NCBI RefSeq assembly: GCF_040654195.1
Contig: NZ_JBFAHM010000008.1
Coordinates: 1-64,000, forward strand
Source of the DNA: Hamadaea sp013361475
GTDB lineage: Bacteria > Actinomycetota > Actinomycetes > Mycobacteriales > Micromonosporaceae
Reading direction: 5' to 3'
DNA length: 64,000 nucleotides
Under the pieces are notes generated by a model that was not told the DNA's origin, did no database searches, and was given only the letters and a program-made list of their open reading frames with translations. Shown piece by piece: positions 48,205 through 55,691 of the stretch. How positions within the stretch are numbered: position 1 is the stretch's first letter; every line of letters starts with the position of its first letter. Made by a program: the position numbers and the translations under genes.

Positions 48205-48336
48205 CGCGACCCGGGCGGGCCGGACGCGACCCGGGCGGGCCGGACGCGACCCGGACGGGCCGGACGCGTCCCGGGCGGGCCGGACGCGTCCCGGACGGGC
48301 CGGACGCGTCCCGGACGGGCCGGACGCGACCCGGGC
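48205..48336 (+). repeat. 20-nt tandem repeat, about 6.6 copies
   Basis: Units based on CGCGACCCGGGCGGGCCGGA, with A/T and G/A variation at two positions, fill the gap between the palindrome and the smr gene. This is a likely variable-number locus. Confidence 0.85.
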
Positions 48337-48352
48337 GTCCCCGTCCAGCGGC

Positions 48353-48358
48353 TAAGCT
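48353..48358 (+). promoter_or_regulatory. -10 element (TAAGCT) of a leaderless promoter
   Basis: TAAGCT ends 8 nt before the ATG at 48367, directly after the 20-nt tandem repeat. Confidence 0.45.
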
Positions 48359-48366
48359 GGCAGGCG

Positions 48367-48621
48367 ATGAAGCTCGTTCTGGACCTGCACGACATCTACA
48401 ACAAGGGCGGCGAGATCGATCGCGCGCTCAACGGCATCGTGCGTGAAGCGATCGCGAAGAAGGCCACCCTGGTGGAGATCATCCCGGGGAAGGGCTCAGG
48501 TCAGCTCAAGAAGAAGGTCCTGCGCTTCCTCGACCAGAAGGAGATCAAGGCGCTCTACCACCGGGTGGAGAAGGACTCCAAGAACTTCGGCCGCATCTTC
48601 GTGCACTTCCGCCACAAGTAA
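48367..48621 (+). CDS. stand-alone Smr domain protein
   Basis: An 84-residue Smr (MutS2 C-terminal type) domain: LDLHDIYNKGGEIDRAL at residues 5-21, VEIIPGKGSGQLKKKVLRFL near 37-56, and a final beta strand RIFVHFRHK. Smr domains bind or nick nucleic acid; the DxH and GKGSG loops are present, but Lys-rich spacing suggests an actinobacterial variant. Predicted cytosolic. The promoter lies against the 20-nt tandem repeat, so copy number could tune its expression. It converges with the ABC ATPase operon across a 71-nt palindrome. Confidence 0.82.
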   Translation: MKLVLDLHDIYNKGGEIDRALNGIVREAIAKKATLVEIIPGKGSGQLKKKVLRFLDQKEIKALYHRVEKDSKNFGRIFVHFRHK

Positions 48622-48658
48622 GCGCCGCCACTCCGCCCCCACCTGCCGGGCGCCGGAA

Positions 48659-48729
48659 GATCATTGCGTCAGCCATGCTGTTTCATCGGACATTTCGCCG
48701 CCCGAAACAGCATGGCTGACGCGACGATC
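48659..48729. repeat. 71-nt palindromic repeat, family 2 copy B
   Basis: Arms 48659-48684 and 48704-48729 pair over about 26 positions with two mismatches. The loop read on the minus strand contains GCGGCGAAATGTCCGA, matching copy A (9839-9909), so this copy lies inverted relative to it. It lies between the convergent smr and ABC genes. Confidence 0.85.
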
Positions 48730-48766
48730 ACGCGAGAAGGGGGCGGGAAATGATCACGCGAGAAGG
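48726..48766. repeat. direct repeat overlapping the stop of the OppF-type gene
   Basis: GATCACGCGAGAAGG occurs at 48726-48740 and 48752-48766. The second copy includes the TGA and last codons of the ABC ATPase gene, suggesting duplication of the gene end next to the palindrome. Confidence 0.6.
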
Positions 48767-49692
48767 AAGCAGCGAGCGGAGTGCGACGGTGAGCCGGCCA
48801 CGCCGAACGTCGGCACCGCCGAGGCGCACGTAGGCATCGCGTGCGGGCAGCGGTTGCGGAAGAGGCAGCCCGACGCGGGTGGCTTCCCACCGCGTACGAC
48901 CAGGGACTCCCGCGCCGGCCGCACGGTCGACGGGTCGGGGGCGGCAGCGGCGAGCAGCTGGGTGTAGGGGTGGGCCGGGCGCAGGATCACGTCGTCGCTC
49001 GGCCCGCTTTCGACGATCTGCCCCCGGTACATGACCATGATCGAGGTCGCGAAGTAGCGGGCGGTGGCGAGGTCGTGCGTCACGTAGAGGACGGCGAGGT
49101 CCTCCTCCCGCTTCAGCTCGTCGATCAGGTGCAGGATCTCCAGCCGGATCGACACGTCGAGCATCGACACCGGTTCGTCGGCGAGGAGGATACGTGGCCC
49201 CGGGGCGAGGGCCCGAGCGATGGCGACCCGCTGCCGCTGACCGCCCGACAGTTCGTGCGGGAACCGCCGGGCGACCTGGTCCGGTGGGGTCAGGTTCACG
49301 CGGCGCAGCAGGTCCACCGCGCCGTCGGCGGCCGTCGCGCGCCGGGCGCGCCCGTGCAGAAGCAGCGGCCGGCGCAGGTGATAGCCGATCGAATGGGCCG
49401 GATTGAGGGAGGCGAACGGGTCCTGGAACACCATCTGGACCTGCCCGCGGTAGTCCCGTTTCGATCCCGGCGGGCGGCCGTCGAGGCGGATGCTCCCGGA
49501 GGTGGGCCGGGTCAGCCGGGCCAGCATCCGCGCGATGGTCGACTTGCCGCTGCCGCTCTCCCCGACGAGCGCCACCGTCTCGCCGGACCGCAGCGAGAAC
49601 GAGACGTCGTCCACGGCCGTCAGCCGAGTGCGCTTGCCCTGGTCGCGCACGGTGAACACTTTGCTCAAGTTCTGGACTTCCAGGCTGGTCAC
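48754..49692 (-). CDS. oligopeptide-type ABC transporter ATP-binding protein (OppF/DppF type)
   Basis: A 312-residue ATPase: Walker A GESGSGKST near residue 42, LSGGQRQRVAIARAL signature, Walker B RILLADEPVSMLD, followed by the oligopeptide-type C-terminal domain with CLFRNRCPHAMPTC...C, cysteines of the sort found in Fe-S-binding DppF/OppD proteins. GTG 49692 overlaps the stop of the partner ATPase (GTGA). It is the last gene of a five-gene ABC operon starting at the binding protein; its last codons lie in a direct repeat. In this context the transporter probably imports an oligosaccharide rather than a peptide (inference). Confidence 0.9.
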   Translation of the reverse strand: MTSLEVQNLSKVFTVRDQGKRTRLTAVDDVSFSLRSGETVALVGESGSGKSTIARMLARLTRPTSGSIRLDGRPPGSKRDYRGQVQMVFQDPFASLNPAHSIGYHLRRPLLLHGRARRATAADGAVDLLRRVNLTPPDQVARRFPHELSGGQRQRVAIARALAPGPRILLADEPVSMLDVSIRLEILHLIDELKREEDLAVLYVTHDLATARYFATSIMVMYRGQIVESGPSDDVILRPAHPYTQLLAAAAPDPSTVRPARESLVVRGGKPPASGCLFRNRCPHAMPTCASAVPTFGVAGSPSHSARCFLLA

Positions 49693-50702
49693 GACGTCAC
49701 CCTCGTCTCGGCGAGATGGCACGCCGCCAGCGTGCCGGTGTGCGGAGGCTCGGAAACACCCTGGCCGCGGACCGCGACGAGCTCTGGTTCGGTGGAGCAG
49801 GGCTCGAACGCGTGCGGGCAACGGGGGGCGAACGGGCAGCCGCCCGTGAGCCGGGCCAGGTCGGGCGGCGTACCGGGGATGCCGCGCAGCGCTTCACGAT
49901 CGCCGCGCAGGCTCGGGAACGAGCGCAAGAGGCCCTGCGTATAGGGATGATGTGGGTTCTCGAGGATCTCCCGCGAGGTTCCCGTCTCCACGAACCGGCC
50001 CGCGTACATGACCGCCAGCCGGTCGCTGATCTCCAGCAGCAGCGACAGGTCGTGGGTGATGAAGACGACCGCGAACCCGAACAGCTCGCGCAGGCGATCG
50101 ATCTCGTCCAGGATGTCGCGCTGCACGACCACGTCCAGCGCCGTCGTGGGCTCGTCCATGACGATCACGTCCGGTCGCAGGGCCAGCGCCATCGCGATGG
50201 TCACGCGCTGCCGCATCCCGCCCGACAATTCATGCGGGTACGCCGAAAGCCGGGCCCGGTCGATGCCGACGAGGTCGAGCAGTTCTTCGCAGCGCTCGTC
50301 GACCGCCTTGCGGGGCAGGTCGGGCTCATGGGTCGCGAAGACGTCGGCGAGCTGCTTGCGTACGGTCAGGACGGGGTTGAGGGAGTTCATCGCCGACTGG
50401 AACACCATCGCGATGCGGCGCCAGCGGAAGGCGCGCAGGGCGTCGCCCTCCAGCGCCAGAACGTCGACGGGATCCTCCCCGGGTCCGGTGAAGGTGATCG
50501 ACCCCCCGGTCAGCCGGGCCGGCGGCCGCAGGAGCCGGGTGATCGCGTACGCCAAAGTCGACTTGCCGCAGCCGCTCTCCCCGGCGATGCCGAGCACTTC
50601 GCCGCGGGCGAGGTCGAAGCTGACCTGACGTACCGCCCGAACCGGAGTGCTCCGTCCATAGTCGACGGTCAGCTCCCGGACGCTGAGCACGGGCTCGGTC
50701 AT
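49689..50702 (-). CDS. oligopeptide-type ABC transporter ATP-binding protein (OppD/DppD type)
   Basis: A 337-residue ATPase with Walker A GIAGESGCGKST, signature ELSGGMRQRVTIAMALAL, Walker B VIVMDEPTTALD and the C-terminal CPFAPRCPHAFEPC oligo_HPY extension that identifies the Opp/Dpp class. The frame is open upstream to 51170; ATG 50702 opens the canonical VLSVRELTVDYGRST. It lies 65 nt after the permease stop and overlaps the second ATPase start. It forms the ATPase heterodimer with that protein. Confidence 0.9.
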   Translation of the reverse strand: MTEPVLSVRELTVDYGRSTPVRAVRQVSFDLARGEVLGIAGESGCGKSTLAYAITRLLRPPARLTGGSITFTGPGEDPVDVLALEGDALRAFRWRRIAMVFQSAMNSLNPVLTVRKQLADVFATHEPDLPRKAVDERCEELLDLVGIDRARLSAYPHELSGGMRQRVTIAMALALRPDVIVMDEPTTALDVVVQRDILDEIDRLRELFGFAVVFITHDLSLLLEISDRLAVMYAGRFVETGTSREILENPHHPYTQGLLRSFPSLRGDREALRGIPGTPPDLARLTGGCPFAPRCPHAFEPCSTEPELVAVRGQGVSEPPHTGTLAACHLAETRVTS

Positions 50703-50767
50703 CTGGTCACCGGCCAACCGACGGCCGGCGCCGGGAGCCGACTGAGTCTGCCGCGGATCGTGGCCGA

Positions 50768-51646
50768 TCACGAAGCCTCCTTGCGCAGCCGCGGGTTGAC
50801 CCGCTCGTCGATGGCGAAGTTGATGAGCGACAACCCGGTGCCGAGCAGCGCGCAGAACAGACCGGGCGGCACGAACCACCACCACGCGCCCCGGGGCAGG
50901 GCCGACGCGGAGAGCGCGTAGTAGAGCATTCCGCCCCAGGAGCCGGAGGCCCCGCCGGCCAGGCCGAGGAAGGCGAGGCCGACCTCGATGAGGACGCCGC
51001 CGAGGACGGCGAAGACGAACTGCGCCGCCACGATGGGGGCCAGGTTCGGCAGGATCTCGAAGGCGACGATGCGCCAGCCGGGTTCCCCGGCGACCCGGGC
51101 GGCGTCGACGTAGTCCCGGTTGCGCAGCGACAACGTCTGCGCCCGCAGGACGCGAGCCGGCCCGGCCCACGCGGTGACGCTGATGATCGCGGCGATCATC
51201 AGCAGGCCCTTGGTCTCCGTGTAGTCCGTGATCAGGATGACCAGCGGCAGTCCGGGCAGCACCAGGAAGACGTTGCTGAGCAGGGAGAACGACTCGTCGA
51301 GCCAGCCGCCCAGATAGCCGCCGGCGACGCCGATGATCAGCGAGACGACGGTGGCGAACACCCCGACCAGTACGCCGATCGTCAGCGAGCCGCGCGTGGC
51401 GGACATCAGCTGGGCGAGCACGTCCTGTCCGGTGTTCGTGGTGCCCAGCCAGTGCGCGCCCGACGGACCCTGGAGCTGGTCGTAGCTCAGCGCCTCGGGA
51501 TCGCCGGTCAGCAGGGGACCGAGGACGGACAGGAGCACGAAGGCTCCGGCGATGCCCAGTCCCGCCACCAGCTTGCCGGACGGGCGGCGGCGCGTACGCG
51601 GAACGTCGGCCACCGGCGCGGTGGGAGTGGCGAGCACGGCGGTCAC
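50768..51646 (-). CDS. oligopeptide-type ABC transporter permease (OppC/DppC type)
   Basis: A 292-residue permease with six helices and the DppC-type EAA region YVDAARVAGEPGWRIVAFEI (EAA variant). N-terminal helix LVAGLGIAGAFVLLSVLGPL is followed by HWLGTTNTGQDVLAQL, a family signature (D-x-x-G-R/Q-D). GTG 51646 overlaps the TGA of the OppB-type gene (GTGA). C-terminus VNPRLRKEAS is typical. Confidence 0.9.
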   Translation of the reverse strand: MTAVLATPTAPVADVPRTRRRPSGKLVAGLGIAGAFVLLSVLGPLLTGDPEALSYDQLQGPSGAHWLGTTNTGQDVLAQLMSATRGSLTIGVLVGVFATVVSLIIGVAGGYLGGWLDESFSLLSNVFLVLPGLPLVILITDYTETKGLLMIAAIISVTAWAGPARVLRAQTLSLRNRDYVDAARVAGEPGWRIVAFEILPNLAPIVAAQFVFAVLGGVLIEVGLAFLGLAGGASGSWGGMLYYALSASALPRGAWWWFVPPGLFCALLGTGLSLINFAIDERVNPRLRKEAS

Positions 51647-52638
51647 GCGCGGGCCTCCTGTCGCGTACGCGGGTCGATCACGCCATAGAGCAGGTCGACC
51701 AGGAGATTCGCGCCGAGCACGGCGAGCGAGATGATGAGGAAGATGCCCTGCATCAGCGGATAGTCGGCGCTGTTGACCGCCTGGATGAGGGCGAACCCGA
51801 TGCCGGGGTAGTTGAAGACGATCTCGGTGGCGATCTGGCCGCTGACGACGAAGCCGAGCGAGATGGCGAATCCGGCGACGCTCGGCAGGACGGCGTTGCG
51901 GGCGGCGTAGGAGAGCATCACCCGGCGCGGCGACAGGCCCTTGGCCTCGGCCATGACGACGTAGTCCTCGGCCATCGTGGAGACCATCATGTTGCGCATG
52001 CCGAGCATCCAGCCCGCGACGCCGGACAGCACGATCGTCAGCGCGGGCAGGGTGCCGTGATAGATCGCGCTGCTGAGGAAGGCTCCGCTCGCCTCGGGCC
52101 CGGCGAAGGCCGACACGTCGTAGCCGAAGTTCAGGGGGAACCAGCCCAGCGTGGAGCCGAGCAGGAACAGCAGGATGAGCGCCAGCCAGAAGTACGGGAT
52201 GGCGGCCAGGAAGGTGGTCGACGGGATGAGCCCGTCGATCCAGGTGCCGCGCTTCCATCCCGCGAGCGCGCCCAGCCCGACGCCGAGCGCGACCGTGATG
52301 GTCAGGCTCACCCCGACGAGCACCAGCGTCCACGGGAGCGCCTGAGCGATCACCGTGCTCACCGGCACCGGATAGTTGGTGATCGACAGGCCGAAGTTGC
52401 CGTGCGCGAGGTTCTTCAGATATCCCAGATACTGCACCCACAACGGGTCGTCGGTCACGCCGAACTGCAGCTCCAGTGCGCGGCGGTACTCCGGCGGCGG
52501 GGGTGAGGTGGCCTGCACCCGGGACAGGAACAGGTCGACCGGGTTCCCCTTGATCAGCCGGGGGATGAAGAAGTTGAGGGTCACCGCCGCCCACGCCGCG
52601 ATCGCGTAGAACCCCAGTTTCCGCAGGACGAATCGCAT
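51643..52638 (-). CDS. oligopeptide-type ABC transporter permease (OppB/DppB type)
   Basis: A 331-residue six-helix permease: FVLRKLGFYAIAAWAAVTLN, NFFIPRLIKGNP, and the EAA-type loop DYVVMAEAKGLSPRRVMLSY. ATG 52638 follows AAAGGAGG with 5-nt spacing, a strong ribosome binding site. It lies downstream of the hairpin that separates it from the binding-protein gene, so its mRNA level should be lower than that of the binding protein. Confidence 0.9.
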   Translation of the reverse strand: MRFVLRKLGFYAIAAWAAVTLNFFIPRLIKGNPVDLFLSRVQATSPPPPEYRRALELQFGVTDDPLWVQYLGYLKNLAHGNFGLSITNYPVPVSTVIAQALPWTLVLVGVSLTITVALGVGLGALAGWKRGTWIDGLIPSTTFLAAIPYFWLALILLFLLGSTLGWFPLNFGYDVSAFAGPEASGAFLSSAIYHGTLPALTIVLSGVAGWMLGMRNMMVSTMAEDYVVMAEAKGLSPRRVMLSYAARNAVLPSVAGFAISLGFVVSGQIATEIVFNYPGIGFALIQAVNSADYPLMQGIFLIISLAVLGANLLVDLLYGVIDPRTRQEARA

Positions 52639-52664
52639 CCGTGCCTCCTTTCAGACGCCAAGAA

Positions 52665-52696
52665 GGGCCGGCCCCGGGGCACCACGGGGCCGGCCC
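52665..52696 (-). terminator. intercistronic hairpin between binding-protein and permease genes
   Basis: A perfect 12-bp stem (GGGCCGGCCCCG / CGGGGCCGGCCC) with an 8-nt loop and no T-run. Such hairpins usually cause partial termination or protect the upstream mRNA, giving surplus binding protein. Confidence 0.65.
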
Positions 52697-52701
52697 CGAT
52701 A

Positions 52702-54348
52702 TCAGGCGGGGTTCAGGTTCTTGGCGACGATGCCGCAGTCGGGCTCGGAGAACGGCAGCGCGAGCGCGTACGGGTTCTCCTCCGACGGCCAGCCGGTGGC
52801 GTGCAGGGTTCGGAACTCCGCCAGCGAACTGGACTGCTGGATCGGGATGTACGGGGTCTCAGCCACGATCTCGTCCTGGATCACGTAGATCTGCTGCTTG
52901 ATCGCGTCGATCTGGTCCGGCGGGGTGGCGGCGATGGCGGCCAGCGCGGCGTCCACCTTGGCGTTCTTCCAGCGGGCGTTGTTCTGGTTCGCCGGCGGGA
53001 TGCTCTTGGTGCTGCAGATGTTGTAGTACATGAAGTACGGGCTGGGCCCGCCCCAGGCGTTGTAGATCGCCATGTCGAAGTCGCCGCTCTGCAACGCCGC
53101 GATGAAGGCGTTGTAGGACAAGGCGTTCGGCTTGAACTCGATGCCGACCTCCTTGAGCAGCTGCTGCACGACCTGCATGGTCGCCTCGTAGTCGGTCCAG
53201 CCAGTGACCAGGTTGCACGAGAAGCTGAGCTTCTTGCCGTTCTTGGCGTAGACGCCGTCGGCGCCCTTGGCCCATCCCGCGCCCTCCAGGAGCTGCTTGG
53301 CCTTGTCGGGGTTGTACTCGACCTTGGCCTCGGCGTGCTGCGGGGAGACGTAGCTCTGGAAGGTCGGCACCACCAGCTGCAACGGGCTGGGCAGCGTACC
53401 GAGGTCGGCGAAGGCCAGCTTGATGATCTTCTGCCGGTCGAGCGCCACGTTGATGGCCTGGCGCACCGCCGGGTCGGCGAACAGCGGCCTGGTCAGGTTC
53501 GGGATCAGGTTGGTGACGTAGAGGAAGGACTCGTTCTTGTACTTGTTGTGCGCCGAGTCCTTGCTGATGAACTGGCCCTGGATGTCGGGAATGAAGATGC
53601 CGGCCCAGTCGAGCTGCCCGGAGGCCAGCGCGGTGGTGGCCGCGTCGTTGCCGGTGAACGACCAGAAGCGCAGCCCGGCGATCTTCGGCTTGCCGCTGTC
53701 CCAGTACTTCGGGTTCTTCTTGAGCACGTAGCTCTGTGCGGCGAAGGAGTCCTTGACGAACGGGCCGGTGCCGACCGGGTCGGCGTTGACCTCCTTGGTC
53801 GGGTCGGCGATCGGCTCCCAGACGTGCTTGGGGACCATGTAGGTGCGGCCCGCGATGTTCCACAGCTCGGTGTAGACCGCGTCCTTGAACGTGATCTTCA
53901 CGGTTTTGGCGTCGACCACGGTGGCGTCGACGATGTTGGTCCCGTTGGCGTTCAGCGCCGGGTTGTTCTTGCGGTAGAGGAAGTTGAACGCGACGTCGTC
54001 GGCGGTGAACGGCTTGCCGTCGCTCCACTGGACGCCCTCGCGGAGGGTGAACGTCAGCGACTTGCCGCCGTCGCCGAACTCGTACTTGGTGGCCAGCAGC
54101 GGCAGCACGTCGTCGGCCTTGGCCTGGTTGAAGAAGAAGAGGGGCTCGTAGATCAGGCCGCGGGTGCCGTTCAGCGGGGTCGGCGCGAACTGGTTGTAGT
54201 TCTCGGTGAACTGGCCCGAGGCGCCGGCGAACACGTTGAGGATGCGCTCGGCCGGAGGCTTGGCCGACTCCTCCGCGCACGCGGCGAGGAAGGCCGCGAT
54301 GCCGGCGCCGGCTGTGGTGCCGAGGAACTGCCTTCTGCTCAGACTCAT
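52702..54348 (-). CDS. family 5 extracellular solute-binding lipoprotein (Opp type), probably sugar-specific
   Basis: A 548-residue SBP_bac_5 protein. A Tat signal (LSRRQFLGTTAGAG, SRRxFL motif) and a lipobox FLAAC give a Tat-exported lipoprotein. FTLREGVQWSDGKPFTADDV and FYDV-like AINVALDRQKIIKLAF are family hallmarks. Although the class usually binds peptides, several members bind cello-, manno- or xylo-oligosaccharides, and here the LacI regulator, shared operator and adjacent GH-A glycosidase point to a sugar. It is the first gene of the operon, with promoter and operator at 54446-54474. Confidence 0.87.
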   Translation of the reverse strand: MSLSRRQFLGTTAGAGIAAFLAACAEESAKPPAERILNVFAGASGQFTENYNQFAPTPLNGTRGLIYEPLFFFNQAKADDVLPLLATKYEFGDGGKSLTFTLREGVQWSDGKPFTADDVAFNFLYRKNNPALNANGTNIVDATVVDAKTVKITFKDAVYTELWNIAGRTYMVPKHVWEPIADPTKEVNADPVGTGPFVKDSFAAQSYVLKKNPKYWDSGKPKIAGLRFWSFTGNDAATTALASGQLDWAGIFIPDIQGQFISKDSAHNKYKNESFLYVTNLIPNLTRPLFADPAVRQAINVALDRQKIIKLAFADLGTLPSPLQLVVPTFQSYVSPQHAEAKVEYNPDKAKQLLEGAGWAKGADGVYAKNGKKLSFSCNLVTGWTDYEATMQVVQQLLKEVGIEFKPNALSYNAFIAALQSGDFDMAIYNAWGGPSPYFMYYNICSTKSIPPANQNNARWKNAKVDAALAAIAATPPDQIDAIKQQIYVIQDEIVAETPYIPIQQSSSLAEFRTLHATGWPSEENPYALALPFSEPDCGIVAKNLNPA

Positions 54349-54445
54349 GGCTGTCTCCAGTGAGGGGTGGGGCTCCAGTGAGGGGGTGGGAAGCGCTCCC
54401 AGATGTCGGCGGATGTTTCGCGGAGATGACCGTCAGGTGTCTGCG

Positions 54446-54474
54446 ATCACAGCACTGAACCGCTTAAGTGTCAA
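54446..54474 (-). promoter_or_regulatory. promoter of the ABC operon with LacI-type operator in its spacer
   Basis: On the minus strand TTGACA (54469-54474), a 17-nt spacer and TGTGAT (54446-54451). The spacer holds CTTAAGCGGTTC (54457-54468), an operator half matching the three other sites of this cluster. Repressor bound there would block RNA polymerase directly. Confidence 0.75.
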
Positions 54475-54517
54475 TAGCTCGTGTCAGGTAGGCATTGACC
54501 GCTGACCGTAAGCATGT

Positions 54518-54546
54518 TTGCCTTAACCGGTTCTTGGCCTCAAGAT
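54518..54546 (+). promoter_or_regulatory. lacI-type gene promoter with its own operator
   Basis: TTGCCT (54518-54523), 17-nt spacer, CAAGAT (54541-54546), ending 6 nt before ATG 54553. The perfectly palindromic core TTAACCGGTT lies in CTTAACCGGTTC at 54522-54533, within the spacer, implying autorepression. Confidence 0.65.
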
Positions 54547-54552
54547 GGAGCG

Positions 54553-55611
54553 ATGCACAGCGGCAGCTCCAGCCCGGCCCGGATCGCGGCCCCCCGGAAG
54601 ACCATCGGCGACATCGCCAAGGCGGCCGGCGTATCGAAGGGCGCGGTCTCCTACGCGCTGAACGGAAAGCCCGGCGTCTCGGACGCCACCCGGCAGCGGA
54701 TCCTCGCGATCGCCCGCGACCTGGGCTGGCATCCGAGCAGCGCCGCGCGTGCGCTGTCCGACGGGCGGACCGGCGTACTCGGGCTGATCGTCGACCGCCC
54801 GGCCCGGACGCTGGGCATCGAGTCCTTCTTCATGCAGCTCATCTCCGGGATCGAGGCGACCCTGTCGGCCCGCGACGTCGGGCTGCTCCTCCAGGTCACC
54901 GACGACCAGGAGAAGGAGATGGCGGCGTACCGGCAGTGGTGGGCACAGCGCCGGGTCGACGGGGTCATCCTGGTCGACCTGCGTCGCGACGATCCCCGCG
55001 TACCGCTGCTGGAACAACTCGGGATGCCGTGCGTGGTCATCGGCGGGCCGGAGGGACTGGGCACGCTGCCGGGCATCTGGAGCGACGACACCGGCGCCGT
55101 CACCGAGGTCGTCGAATATCTCGCGGCGCTCGGCCACCGGCGCATCGCCCGGGTCGCCGGCCTGCCCGGGCTCTACCACACCGCACTGCGCGACCGCGGG
55201 GTCGCGGCCACCGCGGAACGGCTCGGCCTGCCGGAGGTCGCGACGGTCTACGCCGACTACACCGGTGAGGAAGGCGCTCGCATGACCCGGGCGCTGCTGT
55301 CGCGCCGCCCGATGCCGACCGCGGTCATCTACGACAACGACGTGATGGCGGTGGCCGGCGTCGCGGTGGCCCACGAGATGGGCGTCGACATCCCCCGGGA
55401 GCTGTCGGTGGTCGCCTGGGACGACTCCCCGCTGTGCCAGCTGGTGCATCCGCAGCTGTCCGCGGTCAGCCGGGACATCGCGGCCTACGGGTCGCACGCG
55501 GCGGAGCGGCTGCTGGAGATCGTCGACGGCACCTCGTCGGCCACCGCGCAGGACGCGACGCCGAGGCTGGTGCCCCGGGGCAGCACGGCGCCCCCCACTG
55601 GGCAGGACTAG
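54553..55611 (+). CDS. LacI-family transcriptional repressor
   Basis: A 352-residue LacI/GalR regulator. Its HTH is TIGDIAKAAGVSKGAVSYAL with the hinge helix WHPSSAARALSDGRTG, then a periplasmic-binding-protein-like core (VLGLIVDRPA, VVIGGPEGLG, YDNDVMAVAG, VVAWDDSPLCQLVHPQLSAV). It should bind the CTTAA-N-CGGTTC sites at 54457, 54522, 57683 and 57738 and release them on a sugar inducer. ATG 54553 follows CAAGAT by 6 nt; the ORF opening at 54514 would read through the operator. The last residues (TAPPTGQD) are encoded by the arm of a perfect palindrome whose loop is the stop codon. Confidence 0.92.
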   Translation: MHSGSSSPARIAAPRKTIGDIAKAAGVSKGAVSYALNGKPGVSDATRQRILAIARDLGWHPSSAARALSDGRTGVLGLIVDRPARTLGIESFFMQLISGIEATLSARDVGLLLQVTDDQEKEMAAYRQWWAQRRVDGVILVDLRRDDPRVPLLEQLGMPCVVIGGPEGLGTLPGIWSDDTGAVTEVVEYLAALGHRRIARVAGLPGLYHTALRDRGVAATAERLGLPEVATVYADYTGEEGARMTRALLSRRPMPTAVIYDNDVMAVAGVAVAHEMGVDIPRELSVVAWDDSPLCQLVHPQLSAVSRDIAAYGSHAAERLLEIVDGTSSATAQDATPRLVPRGSTAPPTGQD

Positions 55612-55633
55612 GTCCTGCCCAGTGGGGGGCGCC
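55587..55633. repeat. perfect 22-bp palindrome with the lacI-type stop codon as its loop
   Basis: Arms 55587-55608 and 55612-55633 are exact reverse complements; the three loop bases 55609-55611 are the TAG. It may act as a terminator for the regulator and the convergent glycosidase gene, or be an inserted palindrome that redefined the C-terminus. Confidence 0.85.
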
Positions 55634-55691
55634 CCGCACCGCTGTGCCATCACGGGAGACTGAACCCATCCGGTTCACGCCGCGTTAGCCG

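Noticed and set aside
48205..48336. 20-nt units considered as CRISPR repeats
   Set aside because: No spacers; a simple tandem repeat.
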